DNA of 64,000 bases. Source: Youxingia wuxianensis (GTDB taxonomy: Bacteria; Bacillota; Clostridia; Oscillospirales; Ruminococcaceae). Position numbers and translations under genes: made by a program. This document shows, piece by piece, positions 1 to 7,682 of this stretch. The stretch's first letter is position 1, and each line of letters begins with the position of its first letter. The notes beneath the pieces are model-generated. The model had not been told where the DNA came from. It saw only the letters and a list, made by a program, of their open reading frames with translations, and did no database searches. The stretch lies in the NCBI RefSeq assembly GCF_014385085.1, contig NZ_JACRTD010000007.1:62001-126000 (forward strand). The letters run 5' to 3'.

Positions 1-1
1 T

Positions 2-385
2 ACAAAAAAGGCCACTCGTAGGCGTCGTGAACGCAAGAATATCGAGCGTGGCGCCGCACATATCCAATCTACCTTTAACAACACCATTGTTACCATTACC
101 GATACCCAGGGTAACGCTCTTTCTTGGGCGTCTGCCGGCGGGTTAGGCTTCAGAGGTTCCAGAAAGAGCACTCCGTTTGCCGCACAGACCGCTGCAGAAA
201 CCGCTGCGAAAGCTGCGATGGAGCATGGCCTGAAAATGGTAGAGGTTTATGTTAAAGGTCCGGGTTCCGGACGTGAGGCTGCTATCCGTGCACTGCAGGC
301 AGCAGGACTGGAAGTAAGCATGATTAAAGATGTTACTCCTATCCCGCACAATGGCTGCCGCCCGCCTAAGAGAAGGCGTGTATAA
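2..385 (+). CDS. rpsK: 30S ribosomal protein S11, 5'-truncated by window edge
   Basis: Open frame entering from the left edge (first full codon at 2) and ending at TAA 383-385, about 127 codons, nearly the whole of S11. Visible S11 hallmarks are the [12 protein letters not shown] stretch, [15 protein letters not shown], and the C-terminal [18 protein letters not shown] tail. S11 sits on the 30S platform and contacts the mRNA exit region. It is followed after 24 bp by rpsD, the usual rpsM-rpsK-rpsD-rpoA-rplQ order, so it belongs to the alpha operon. Only the first few residues are missing, cut by the window edge. Confidence 0.96.
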   Translation, partial: TKKATRRRRERKNIERGAAHIQSTFNNTIVTITDTQGNALSWASAGGLGFRGSRKSTPFAAQTAAETAAKAAMEHGLKMVEVYVKGPGSGREAAIRALQAAGLEVSMIKDVTPIPHNGCRPPKRRRV

Positions 386-409
386 TATTCACATTAGGAG
401 GTGCAAGAA

Positions 410-1036
410 ATGGCAAGATATACCGGTGCTGTATGCAGACTTTGCCGCAGAGAGAATAAAAAACTGTTCCTCAAGGGCGAAAGATGCTACACCGACAAAT
501 GTGCTGTAAGCCGCAGAGCTTCTGCTCCCGGACAGCACGGAAAAGCTCGCAAAAAGGTATCTGAATATGGTATCCAGCTCAGAGCCAAACAGCAGGCCAG
601 ACGTTACTATGGCGTACTGGAGAGCCAGTTCGAAAAATACTTCGATATGGCGGAACGCAAATCTGGTATGACTGGTGAAAACCTGCTTCGGATTTTGGAA
701 AGCCGTCTTGATAACGTTGTTTACAGACTGGGCTTCGCTTCTTCCAGAAAAGAGGCCAGACAGCTGGTACGGCATAACCACTTTACTCTCAATGGCAAAA
801 AGGCAAATATTCCGTCTATTCTGCTTAAACCAGGGGATGTGGTTGCAGTTGCCGCGGGCAGCAAGAGCAGCGATAAGTTCAAAGGCGTAGTAGAAGCATT
901 TTCTGCTCGTCCGGTTGCCAAATGGCTGGACTGCGACAAAACTAATATGACTGGACGGGTAATTGAACTTCCCAACCGTGAAGATATCGATCTTGACGTG
1001 GAAGAACATCTCATCGTCGAGTTGTACAGCAAATAA
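410..1036 (+). CDS. rpsD: 30S ribosomal protein S4 (zinc-binding form)
   Basis: 208-aa S4, a primary 16S rRNA-binding protein that nucleates the 30S 5' domain and in many bacteria also represses the alpha operon. The ATG at 410 is chosen over an in-frame GTG at 401 because TTAGGAGG at 394-401 is the Shine-Dalgarno and the protein then begins [15 protein letters not shown] as S4 does. Cys9, Cys12, Cys26 and Cys31 form the zinc knuckle of the C+ type of S4. The S4 RNA-binding fold ([21 protein letters not shown]) lies at about residues 95-115. Neighbours rpsK and rpoA support the assignment. Confidence 0.97.
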   Translation: MARYTGAVCRLCRRENKKLFLKGERCYTDKCAVSRRASAPGQHGKARKKVSEYGIQLRAKQQARRYYGVLESQFEKYFDMAERKSGMTGENLLRILESRLDNVVYRLGFASSRKEARQLVRHNHFTLNGKKANIPSILLKPGDVVAVAAGSKSSDKFKGVVEAFSARPVAKWLDCDKTNMTGRVIELPNREDIDLDVEEHLIVELYSK

Positions 1037-1164
1037 TGCCGCTGCTGCATTATGTACTTTGGCATTATGGCTGTGCCGGCAGGTAGGATTGCCGGTATGG
1101 CGGATCTACAGGGAAACGAGAATGATAGGACAGGCGTTTGCCTGTCAGTGAAGGAGGGTCCATT

Positions 1165-2121
1165 ATGGTTAAAATCATAGAGCCCAAGATAGAAACGGTC
1201 GAGCTCAAATCCGACGGAAGTTACGGAAAATTTGTAGCGGAACCGCTGGACAGAGGGTTTGGTACAACCTTGGGAAACAGCCTAAGACGCGTGCTTTTAT
1301 CCTCTCTTCCTGGTGTTGCGGTCATCTCTGTGAAGATTGACGGCGTTCAACACGAATTCTCGACAATCCCGGGCGTTAAAGAAGATGTAACTGAAATCAT
1401 CCTCAACATCAAAGGTCTTACAGCGAAACTGTATTGTGATGAACCTAAGACAGTGAGAATCGATGCTCAGGGCGAATGTGAAGTTACCGCGGGAAGCATT
1501 GAATGTGATTCCGAGGTAGAAATCCTGGATCCAAGCATGCATATTGCTACCTTGGATACGGGCGCGAAACTCTCCATGGAGATTACCCTGAAAAAAGGCC
1601 AGGGCTATGTTTCCGCAGAGCGCAACAAACACAGCGAGCTTGAGAAAGCGCCTGTGGGCACCATTGCGGTGGACAGTATCTACACCCCGGTTCTCAAGGT
1701 AAACTACTTTGTGGAAAACACCCGTGTAGAGCAGATAACCGACTATGATAAACTCACGATTGAAGTCTGGACAGACGGGACCATCTCCGCGAAAGAGGCG
1801 GTTAGTCTGGCGGCCAAGATCCTCAATAGACAACTCAATCACTTTGTGGATTTATCCGACGAAGTGAGTGCCACTGAAATCATGGACAAGAAAGAGGACA
1901 CAGGAAAAGATAAACTCCTTGAGATGACCATTGAAGAGCTTGACTTATCTGTTCGTGCATTTAACTGTCTGAAGAGGGCCGGCGTCAATACAGTAAACGA
2001 CTTGATCAACAAATCCCCGGATGAGATGATGAAAGTGCGTAATCTGGGGAAAAAATCGTTGGAAGAGGTTATCTGGAAGTTACAATCACTGGGATTTGAC
2101 CTTTCTAAGGACGAAGAATAA
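1165..2121 (+). CDS. rpoA: DNA-directed RNA polymerase subunit alpha
   Basis: 318-aa alpha subunit. The start at 1165 is placed by AAGGAGGG at 1151-1158 and gives [14 protein letters not shown]; an in-frame upstream ATG at 1138 would precede the ribosome site. The N-terminal dimerisation domain carries [21 protein letters not shown] (about 31-51). A flexible linker (about 233-250) is followed by the C-terminal domain with [16 protein letters not shown] and [11 protein letters not shown], which bind UP elements and activators. It assembles with beta and beta-prime. A 128-bp gap separates it from rpsD and 117 bp from rplQ; both are cotranscribed in the classical alpha operon. Confidence 0.98.
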   Translation: MVKIIEPKIETVELKSDGSYGKFVAEPLDRGFGTTLGNSLRRVLLSSLPGVAVISVKIDGVQHEFSTIPGVKEDVTEIILNIKGLTAKLYCDEPKTVRIDAQGECEVTAGSIECDSEVEILDPSMHIATLDTGAKLSMEITLKKGQGYVSAERNKHSELEKAPVGTIAVDSIYTPVLKVNYFVENTRVEQITDYDKLTIEVWTDGTISAKEAVSLAAKILNRQLNHFVDLSDEVSATEIMDKKEDTGKDKLLEMTIEELDLSVRAFNCLKRAGVNTVNDLINKSPDEMMKVRNLGKKSLEEVIWKLQSLGFDLSKDEE

Positions 2122-2126
2122 TTGGG

Positions 2127-2203
2127 TGCAGACGAAACAGTGTCTGCCACGGCTTCCCCTGCAAATGGGAAGGTGAAACGTGTGCTATAGGTTGGCTATA
2201 GCA
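2127..2203 (+). promoter_or_regulatory. Two hairpins in the rpoA-rplQ intergenic leader
   Basis: Between rpoA and rplQ lie two stems: GCAGAC/GTCTGC (2128-2133 with 2142-2147) and an 8-bp perfect stem TGCTATAG/CTATAGCA (2183-2190 with 2196-2203, loop GTTGG). Neither is followed by a U run, so they look like a structured leader, processing site or ribosomal-protein binding site rather than a terminator. Function is inferred only from position. Confidence 0.4.
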
Positions 2204-2238
2204 ACTACCTAAAAAGCTAAGGTAAGGAGTGAATTTCG

Positions 2239-2580
2239 ATGCCAGGCACCAGAAAACTCGGCAGGACAACAAGCCATAGAATGGCAATGCTCAGAGCGAT
2301 GGTAACCTTTTTGCTGGAGAACGGCAAAATTGAAACCACTGTGACCAGAGCGAAAGAGGTTAGGGCAATGGCCGAGAAGATGATTACTACGGCTAAAAAT
2401 GCTGACCTCCACTCCAAGCGTCAGATTTATTCTTTCATTACGAAAGAAGACGTTGCGAAGAAATTGATCGATGAAATCGGCCCGAAGTACAAAGAAACCA
2501 ACGGCGGATATACTCGCATCATTAAAATCGGACCTCGTCGCGGCGACGCTGCGGAGATGGCTATCATTGAGCTTGTGTAA
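2239..2580 (+). CDS. rplQ: 50S ribosomal protein L17
   Basis: 113-aa L17, a large-subunit protein near the polypeptide exit tunnel and the last gene of the alpha operon. The start ATG follows AAGGAGTG at 2223-2230 and the protein opens [21 protein letters not shown], the family signature. The C-terminal half has [21 protein letters not shown]. The length matches the short bacterial L17 form. A strong terminator follows 24 bp after the stop, so the ribosomal super-operon ends here. Confidence 0.98.
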   Translation: MPGTRKLGRTTSHRMAMLRAMVTFLLENGKIETTVTRAKEVRAMAEKMITTAKNADLHSKRQIYSFITKEDVAKKLIDEIGPKYKETNGGYTRIIKIGPRRGDAAEMAIIELV

Positions 2581-2603
2581 TTGCTCGATATAATCATTGC
2601 AGT

Positions 2604-2637
2604 AAACCCCGCATCCTGTCTGGGATGCGGGGTTTTT
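2604..2637 (+). terminator. Rho-independent terminator after rplQ
   Basis: Stem AAACCCCGCATCC/GGATGCGGGGTTT with a short loop, followed by TTTTT. It marks the end of the ribosomal/rpoA operon. Confidence 0.93.
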
Positions 2638-2723
2638 GTACGGAAAGAAAAGTTAACATTTGCAGTGTTGAAAGACGAGGGTATTTCTGATAAACTGCTA
2701 ACAGAGAAAAGGCAAAGGATGAG

Positions 2724-4373
2724 ATGATGAAAAAAACGCTGGCCATCCTGTTGGCATTAATACTGCTGCTTTCTGCCTGCGGTTCCGGGGACGGAAGCGG
2801 GCAGATCATACGATATGACATCCCTGCGGGGGTAAGCAATCTGGACCCCCAGTTTGCTGTAGACGCCACCGCACGGATGATTATTTCCAACACCTTTGAA
2901 GGGCTGTTCCGTCAGCTTCCTTCCGGGGAGGTCGTTCCCTGCCTGGCAAAAAGCTATGAGACGTCGCCCGATGGACTGACCTATACTTTTTATCTGCGGG
3001 AGGATGCGAAATGGTCCAAGATCAAAGGGGTGTGGGAAGAAGATACTCCGGTGACTGCCCATGACTTTGTATTCGCTATTCGCAGGCTGTTTGACGCTAC
3101 TGCCAGCAGTCCTTATGCCAGTGACTTCCTTTGTATAAAAAACGCTTCTGCGGTCCTTTCCGGGGCGCTGAAGGCTACTGCTTTGGGGGTAAGCGCACCG
3201 GAGGATTATACGCTGCAAATCCAACTAGATACCCCCAACCGGCTGCTGCCGGAACTGTTGGCTTCCACCTCGGCTATGCCCTGCAATGAGGAGTTTTTCC
3301 TTTCCACCAAGGCGAGATATGGAATGGACCTAAAAAGCCTGCTGTTCAATGGGCCCTTTTACATAAAAAGCTGGGGGGAAACGGATTATATTACCTTGCG
3401 TCAAAACACAAACTATTCGTCCCAGGACCCGGTGATTGCCGGCGGCGTAAATTTTTATATTAACAGGGAAGGTGCAAAATCCTCCTCATCCAGCGCCCAA
3501 GAGGGGGATGCCTGGGCGGACACCCCCACCCGGTTTTTACAAGGAAAGGTAGACGCCAGTAAAATTGATTATGAAAATCTTTCCCAAATTACTGACCAGG
3601 GCGGAGATTATGACGCATTTGACGATACGGTATGGGTAATTGTATTTAATGGGGAAATGGAATACCTGGCCAATGAGGAAGTGAGGAAGGCGCTCACCTA
3701 TTCGGTGGACCGGAGCTTATTTTCGGGGTATGTGCCGGGCAATATGATGACTGCCCAGGTGCTGGTTCCGCCGGCGGTCAGCGCTATGGGAGGAAATTAC
3801 CGGCAGTATGCCGGGCTTATCTCCCCGGTGATCTACTCCCCGGAGATTGCCAAACGGTATTTGGTATCCGCTATGGAGGATCTGGGAATTTCCCAGCTGC
3901 CGTTCAATGATCTCTTGGTATGCGATGAAAACAATCTGCCTCTTTTGGCCGGATTTGTACAGCAAAATTGGCAGAGATATTTGTCCTTGTACACAGGCTT
4001 GACCGTACTTCCCAGAGAAGAAGTACTGGAGCGGGTGGCCCTGGGAGAGTTTCAGGCGGCGCTTATTCCGTTGAGCGCTTCTTACGCCTCCCCCAGCAGC
4101 GTACTGTCGTATTTTAAAACGGGGTCTGTCTTAAATCAGTTTAGTTATTCCAACGAAGAAGTTGACCGGCTTCTGGAGAAAACCGCCTCCTCCGATGGGC
4201 AGACGGCCTTTGAGATATATAAGCAGGCGGAAGATGCGGTATTATTGGATGGAGCGGCCATTCCCTTATTCTTTGAAACTACCTATTACGCCATGGCGCC
4301 GCAGGTTTCCGGTGTGGAATTTTCTCCCTTTCTCCCGGGAGTTTACTTTAAATATGCGAAAAAATCCGATTGA
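2724..4373 (+). CDS. ABC transporter oligopeptide-binding lipoprotein (SBP_bac_5 family)
   Basis: 549-aa extracytoplasmic solute-binding protein of the OppA/DppA type. The N-terminus is a lipoprotein signal with lipobox LLSAC at about residue 19, so it is membrane-anchored outside the cell. The motif GVSNLDPQFAVDATARMI and the downstream LPSGEVVPCLAKSYETSPDG are typical of this family's first domain. Two adjacent ATGs (2724, 2727) follow AAAGGA; either is possible. It stands alone between two terminators, with no permease or ATPase genes next to it, so it must work with a transporter encoded elsewhere. Substrate (peptides or another ligand) cannot be read from sequence. Confidence 0.9.
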   Translation: MMKKTLAILLALILLLSACGSGDGSGQIIRYDIPAGVSNLDPQFAVDATARMIISNTFEGLFRQLPSGEVVPCLAKSYETSPDGLTYTFYLREDAKWSKIKGVWEEDTPVTAHDFVFAIRRLFDATASSPYASDFLCIKNASAVLSGALKATALGVSAPEDYTLQIQLDTPNRLLPELLASTSAMPCNEEFFLSTKARYGMDLKSLLFNGPFYIKSWGETDYITLRQNTNYSSQDPVIAGGVNFYINREGAKSSSSSAQEGDAWADTPTRFLQGKVDASKIDYENLSQITDQGGDYDAFDDTVWVIVFNGEMEYLANEEVRKALTYSVDRSLFSGYVPGNMMTAQVLVPPAVSAMGGNYRQYAGLISPVIYSPEIAKRYLVSAMEDLGISQLPFNDLLVCDENNLPLLAGFVQQNWQRYLSLYTGLTVLPREEVLERVALGEFQAALIPLSASYASPSSVLSYFKTGSVLNQFSYSNEEVDRLLEKTASSDGQTAFEIYKQAEDAVLLDGAAIPLFFETTYYAMAPQVSGVEFSPFLPGVYFKYAKKSD

Positions 4374-4405
4374 AAAAGCGGAAGGAGTTTCCTCCTTCCG
4401 CTTTT
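4374..4405 (+). terminator. Rho-independent terminator after peptide-binding lipoprotein
   Basis: Stem AAAAGCGGAAGGAG/CTCCTTCCGCTTTT immediately after the stop codon; nearly symmetric, so it could work in both directions. Confidence 0.9.
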
Positions 4406-4411
4406 ATTAAT

Positions 4412-4458
4412 ATACAAGATATTGTGGTCAACATTATTAAAAATACTAAAAAATGTGG
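4412..4458 (+). promoter_or_regulatory. Pair of NrdR-box-like operators upstream of nrdD
   Basis: Two 16-mers, ATACAAGATATTGTGG (4412-4427) and ATACTAAAAAATGTGG (4443-4458), share ends and are exactly 31 bp apart. Against the remembered NrdR consensus ACACwATATATwGTGT they match at about 13 and 11 of 16 positions. NrdR boxes classically occur as pairs about three helical turns apart upstream of ribonucleotide reductase genes. They lie just before the nrdD promoter. Assignment is by pattern and context. Confidence 0.6.
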
Positions 4459-4466
4459 TTTTGCCA

Positions 4467-4495
4467 TTGACAGCGCATTGATTTTCCAGTAGAAT
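4467..4495 (+). promoter_or_regulatory. Sigma-A promoter of nrdD operon
   Basis: TTGACA (4467-4472), 17-bp spacer, TAGAAT (4490-4495). It is located directly after the NrdR-like boxes and about 50 bp before the nrdD start. Confidence 0.8.
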
Positions 4496-4544
4496 AATAT
4501 TTGCAGCAATTTTTAGTTAAAGAGAGAGTTATGGAGGGTCCACC

Positions 4545-6863
4545 ATGATAAGCACCATTGTAAAACGAGATGGAAGATGCGTACTGTTTGACATCGATAA
4601 GATTGCCCAGGCGATTTTTAAAGCGGCGCAGGTATTGGGGGGAAAAGACTATGATATGGCATGCAGTCTGGCCCAGCAGGTGGTAGATTACCTGGAAAAC
4701 GACCTGAAAATTACCAATCCAAGCGTAGAACAAATTCAGGATGCGGTGGAGCATGTGCTTATCGAAAACGGCCATGCCCGTACGGCAAAGGAATTTATCC
4801 TTTACCGCTCGGAGCGCACAAAGGTCCGGGAAATGAATACCCGGCTGATGAAAACTTATGAAGATTTGACATATAAGCCCGCGTTGGAAAACGATGTAAA
4901 GAGAGAAAACGCCAACATCGACGGGGATACTGCCATGGGGACCATGCTTAAATACGGCTCGGAAGGCGCCAAACAGTTTTATCACATGTTTGTGCTCAAC
5001 CCAGCCCATTCGAAGGCCCATCTGGCGGGGGATATCCATATTCATGACTTGGATTTCCTTACCCTGACCACGACCTGCTGCCAGATTGATCTGGACAAGC
5101 TGTTTACCGGCGGATTTTGTACTGGCCACGGCTTTTTGCGGGAGCCGAATGATATCCAGAGCTATGCTGCTTTGGCATGTATCGCCGTTCAATCCAACCA
5201 AAACGACCAGCATGGAGGACAGAGTATTCCCAACTTTGATTATGGGATGGCGAAGGGAGTAGCAAAAACCTACCGCAAACGCTATATTCAAAATGTGGCC
5301 AAGGCTCTGGCGCTGTTCGGCGATGTGGATAATTCCGACCAGGTAGCAAAAGAACTGTGTGAAACCATCGAGAGGGTACATCAGGTATCCCCGATTTTAA
5401 GCAATGAAAACGATTATTGCAGTTATGAAAAAGAACTGCTCAGTTCCTATGTGGAGGAAGCAGCCGCCGAAAAAATTCAGAAATTTGCATTAAAAGAGGC
5501 CTATAAAGAAACCGATCGGGCCACCTATCAGGCGATGGAAGCATTTGTACATAATTTGAATACCATGCATTCCCGCGCAGGGGCGCAGATTCCTTTCAGC
5601 TCCATCAACTATGGAATGGATACCTCTCCGGAAGGCCGTATGGTGATGGAAAAGGTGATGCTTGCTACAGAAGCCGGCCTTGGAAATGGGGAAACCGCTA
5701 TTTTCCCAATTCATATTTTTAAAGTAAAAGAAGGGGTTAATTTTAATCCCGGTGATCCGAACTATGATCTGTTTAAACTGGCCTGCCGGGTATCGGCCAA
5801 ACGCCTGTTCCCCAACTTTTCTTTTTTGGACGCTCCGTTTAACCTGCAGTATTACAAACCCGGCCGCCCGGAGACAGAAATCGCATATATGGGCTGCCGT
5901 ACCCGCGTTATCGGAAATGTATATGACCCAGCCAGGGAGATCGTCAATGGCAGAGGAAATTTAAGTTTTACTTCGGTCAATCTGCCCAGAATTGCGATCC
6001 GTTCAAAAGGGGATGTGGATTTCTTTTTCGAGGAGCTGGACCGCAAGATTGATATGATAATTGACCAGCTGATGGAACGATATAAAATCCAGGCGAAAAA
6101 GAAAGTGCGCAACTACCCGTTCTTAATGGGACAGGGAATTTGGCTGGACAGCGATAAGCTGGGCCCGGACGATGAAGTAGGGGAAGTGCTTAAACACGGT
6201 ACCTTAACAATGGGCTTTATTGGCTTGGCAGAAACCTTAAAAGCGCTGATCGGCGCACATCATGGACAGTCCCAGCAGGCGCAAAATCTAGGGCTGGAAA
6301 TTGTAGGACATATGCGCAAACGGATGGACGAAGCCACCAAAGCCACAGGGATGAACTTTTCCCTGATCGCTACTCCGGCAGAAGGCTTATCCGGGCGTTT
6401 CGTGCGGCTGGACCGTAAGCTGTACGGGGAAATAGAGGGAGTAACTGATCACGATTTTTATACCAATTCCTTTCATATTCCGGTATATTATAGTATTTCG
6501 GCCAGCGAAAAAATTCGGTTGGAAGCGCCTTATCACGCCCTCACCAACGGCGGACATATCACCTATATCGAATTGGACGGAGATCCGCTGAAAAACCTGG
6601 AGGCCTTTGAGCAGGTGGTCCGTTATATGAAGGAATGTGGAATCGGCTATGGTTCCATCAACCACCCAGTGGACCGGGATCCGGTGTGCGGTTACACCGG
6701 CATTATCGACGAGGTTTGTCCCAGATGCGGCCGCCGGGAAGGGGAAGGAGTCAGCGTGGCCAAGTTGAGAGAATTGGGCTGTTGGAATGAACATGCCGGC
6801 AATACCGGCTATTATGGCGACGCGAAAGAAGAGGCCAGCCGGACGGCTAATCCAGTGGACTAA
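4545..6863 (+). CDS. nrdD: Anaerobic (class III) ribonucleoside-triphosphate reductase, large part without glycyl-radical loop
   Basis: 772-aa catalytic subunit reducing NTPs to dNTPs under anaerobiosis. It starts at ATG 4545 after GGAGGG. Residues about 3-95 are the ATP-cone allosteric domain (VKRDGRCVLFDIDKIAQAIF). The body has TTTCCQIDLDKLFTGGFCTG and the RAGAQIPFSSINYG stretch of class III enzymes. Near the C-terminus CGYTG and CPRCGRREGEG supply the four zinc-binding cysteines. The expected RRxTGYxVG glycyl-radical loop does not follow; the chain ends NTGYYGDAKEEASRTANPVD. That loop is instead in the next small gene, so the enzyme appears to be split. nrdG follows. NrdR-like boxes upstream suggest repression by NrdR. 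Confidence 0.95.
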   Translation: MISTIVKRDGRCVLFDIDKIAQAIFKAAQVLGGKDYDMACSLAQQVVDYLENDLKITNPSVEQIQDAVEHVLIENGHARTAKEFILYRSERTKVREMNTRLMKTYEDLTYKPALENDVKRENANIDGDTAMGTMLKYGSEGAKQFYHMFVLNPAHSKAHLAGDIHIHDLDFLTLTTTCCQIDLDKLFTGGFCTGHGFLREPNDIQSYAALACIAVQSNQNDQHGGQSIPNFDYGMAKGVAKTYRKRYIQNVAKALALFGDVDNSDQVAKELCETIERVHQVSPILSNENDYCSYEKELLSSYVEEAAAEKIQKFALKEAYKETDRATYQAMEAFVHNLNTMHSRAGAQIPFSSINYGMDTSPEGRMVMEKVMLATEAGLGNGETAIFPIHIFKVKEGVNFNPGDPNYDLFKLACRVSAKRLFPNFSFLDAPFNLQYYKPGRPETEIAYMGCRTRVIGNVYDPAREIVNGRGNLSFTSVNLPRIAIRSKGDVDFFFEELDRKIDMIIDQLMERYKIQAKKKVRNYPFLMGQGIWLDSDKLGPDDEVGEVLKHGTLTMGFIGLAETLKALIGAHHGQSQQAQNLGLEIVGHMRKRMDEATKATGMNFSLIATPAEGLSGRFVRLDRKLYGEIEGVTDHDFYTNSFHIPVYYSISASEKIRLEAPYHALTNGGHITYIELDGDPLKNLEAFEQVVRYMKECGIGYGSINHPVDRDPVCGYTGIIDEVCPRCGRREGEGVSVAKLRELGCWNEHAGNTGYYGDAKEEASRTANPVD

Positions 6864-6894
6864 AAATTTTTGAAAGATAGAGGAGGACTTTGGC

Positions 6895-7071
6895 ATGGAA
6901 AATGTACATGTGCAGGAAAACGATCGTATGGTAGGCGAAGGTGTGAAATTTGAGCGCATCCGCAGAATTACCGGCTATCTGGTGGGGACGCTCGATCGTT
7001 TTAACGACGCCAAACGGGCGGAAGAAAGGGAACGTGTAAAACATAATGTTTCCAAAGAAATTAAAATATGA
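6895..7071 (+). CDS. Separate glycyl-radical domain of class III ribonucleotide reductase (58 aa)
   Basis: A 58-codon gene between nrdD and nrdG. It has its own AGAGGAGG (6879-6886) before ATG 6895 and its TGA overlaps the nrdG ATG (ATGA). The product contains GEGVKFERIRRITGYLVGTL then DRFNDAKRAEERERVKH, which is the C-terminal glycyl-radical loop normally fused to NrdD; the Gly in RITGY is the expected radical site. The parent nrdD stops after its zinc domain, so the two chains probably reassemble and NrdG activates the small one. The clean ribosome site argues for a genuine gene split rather than a sequencing error. Confidence 0.85.
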   Translation: MENVHVQENDRMVGEGVKFERIRRITGYLVGTLDRFNDAKRAEERERVKHNVSKEIKI

Positions 7072-7550
7072 GCGCCCCTTTGAGACTTTCTGGAGTAATT
7101 CCGGAATCGATTGTGGACGGCCCTGGTATGCGGTATGTGGTGTTTGTACAGGGCTGCCCTCATCATTGTCCCGGCTGCCATAACCCTCAAACCCATGACT
7201 TTAAGGGAGGATACGATGGGGATATACAGGCGATTGTAAACCAGATCAAGGGGGATCCGCTTCTTTCAGGGGTGACATTTTCCGGAGGCGAGCCGTTTTG
7301 TCAGGCAGGGGCTCTGTGTCAGCTTGCGGAAAAAGTGAAGGCGCTTGGAAAGAATATTGTGGTGTATTCGGGTTATACTTTAGGACAGTTAAAAGAGCTG
7401 GGGAAAAAGGACCCGGACATTCTGCAGCTGCTGCGGCTGGCGGATACTCTGATCGACGGACCGTATGTAGAAGCTAAACGGGATCTGACATTACAGTACC
7501 GGGGCAGTTCCAATCAAAGAATTATCAATTTAAAAGAGGAAGACCTGTAA
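7068..7550 (+). CDS. nrdG: Anaerobic ribonucleotide reductase activating protein (radical SAM)
   Basis: 160-aa radical SAM activase that abstracts hydrogen from the NrdD glycine using SAM and a [4Fe-4S] cluster. The cluster motif CPHHCPGC (C-x3-C-x2-C) lies at about residues 31-38, preceded by DGPGMRYVVFVQG. SGGEPF and VVYSGYT follow as in the NrdG family. It is translationally coupled to the 58-aa glycyl-radical gene by an ATGA overlap. A terminator overlaps its stop codon, closing the nrd operon. Confidence 0.96.
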   Translation: MSAPLRLSGVIPESIVDGPGMRYVVFVQGCPHHCPGCHNPQTHDFKGGYDGDIQAIVNQIKGDPLLSGVTFSGGEPFCQAGALCQLAEKVKALGKNIVVYSGYTLGQLKELGKKDPDILQLLRLADTLIDGPYVEAKRDLTLQYRGSSNQRIINLKEEDL

Positions 7551-7564
7551 AAGGTCTTCCTCTT
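7534..7564 (+). terminator. Terminator overlapping nrdG stop
   Basis: Stem AAGAGGAAGACCT/AGGTCTTCCTCTT with loop GTAA; the 5' arm is inside the last codons of nrdG and the 3' side is followed by a T-rich run. Confidence 0.85.
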
Positions 7565-7682
7565 CTTTCTTGTGTTTTCCCAAAAGGGAGAGAAAATATT
7601 TATCCGGTCCGCCCTTAGAGAGTCAGCGCGGGCGGTATGTATAGATCTGCAAGGGGGTTGGCGCCTCTTGGCGGAATACAAA

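Noticed and set aside
389..1009. 206-codon frame antisense to rpsD
   Set aside because: It mirrors a certain ribosomal protein gene and shows no protein family or ribosome site; an artefact of codon usage.
4446..5381. 311-codon frame antisense to nrdD
   Set aside because: Antisense shadow of a strongly supported enzyme gene.
7565..7682. Terminator for glnN
   Set aside because: A 6-bp CCGCCC/GGGCGG stem exists but lacks a U run on the minus strand; not confident enough to list.
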